A DNA stretch of 6,249 bases. Source: Lachnospiraceae bacterium (GTDB lineage Bacteria; Bacillota; Clostridia; Lachnospirales; Lachnospiraceae). The stretch's first letter is position 1. Every line of letters begins with the position of its first letter. Below the pieces are notes generated by a model that was not told where the DNA came from, searched no databases, and saw only the letters and a list, made by a program, of their open reading frames with translations. Of this stretch, positions 6,162-6,249 are shown one piece after another. The position numbers were made by a program, and so were the translations under genes. The stretch lies in the NCBI GenBank assembly GCA_017476305.1, contig JAFVAA010000023.1, positions 1 to 6,249 of the forward strand, read 5' to 3'.

Positions 6162-6249
6162 TATTCCTTCGTAGATATTTGAAAAATGCAAGAACCTCCA
6201 CTGAACTTTTCAATTTAATTTTCAACTTTCTCAAAGAAATCTCTATTAA
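6162..6249. other. AT-rich intergenic stretch without a supported gene
   Basis: No coding sequence is supported on either strand; the only short ATG frame on the plus strand stops after ten codons. The stretch contains a direct repeat TTTTCAA at 6207-6213 and 6219-6225 with a 12-bp period, about one helical turn. This could be part of a control region for leuC and an unseen divergent gene, but there is no clear motif. Confidence 0.3.

Noticed and set aside
6211..6232. CodY-like box (AATTTTC start) on the plus strand
   Set aside because: Only the first half resembles the AATTTTCWGAAAATT consensus (about 9 of 15). In such AT-rich sequence this is expected by chance.
5967..6249. T-box leader or leucine attenuator upstream of leuC
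   Set aside because: No T-box consensus, no terminator hairpin with a U-tract and no leucine-rich short peptide was found. A short frame [11 protein letters not shown] in the leader has no binding site and no leucine.
1..6249. Mobile element, CRISPR array, tRNA or rRNA
   Set aside because: No transposase, integrase, regularly spaced repeats, cloverleaf or rRNA-like sequence was seen on either strand.

Overview
The window is one strand of a bacterial chromosome. Every gene I can support lies on the minus strand and reads from right to left. Moderate G+C, strong AGGAGG-type ribosome binding sites, a type-2 LeuC/LeuD pair and a Gram-positive TarI/TarJ pair suggest a Firmicute, most likely a Clostridia member (Lachnospiraceae-like). 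The taxonomy is inference from protein resemblance, not a search result.

Layout in transcription order: an AT-rich regulatory region (about 5967-6249) with a LysR-type dyad and a candidate promoter; leuC (4700-5966), broken by one extra A; a 102-bp gap holding an imperfect tandem copy of the leuC tail; leuD (4103-4597); tarI (3367-4101); tarJ (2305-3330); a 97-bp gap with an unusually dense set of RNA hairpins; a GtrA-type membrane protein (1743-2207); a GtrB/DPM-like family 2 glycosyltransferase (733-1731); and the first 245 codons of queA (1-736), which runs off the left edge. Gene junctions are tight: 1 nt for leuD-tarI, 36 for tarI-tarJ, 11 for gtrA-glycosyltransferase, and a 4-nt ATGA overlap into queA. 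This fits one long transcript or a few overlapping ones.

Three functions share this collinear block. LeuC and LeuD form isopropylmalate isomerase of leucine biosynthesis. TarJ and TarI make CDP-ribitol, the donor for ribitol-phosphate polymers such as teichoic acid. GtrA and the glycosyltransferase probably make and flip a polyprenyl-phosphate sugar for decorating an envelope polymer. QueA inserts the cyclopentene moiety in queuosine tRNA modification. No ribitol-phosphate polymerase, no third Gtr component and no leuB are in the window.

I found no clear new defence, mobile or catalytic system. The observations most worth a second look are the structured tarJ-gtrA junction, the duplicated leuC tail with codon-third-position-biased differences, the single-base lesion in leuC, and the coupling of leucine genes to envelope genes.
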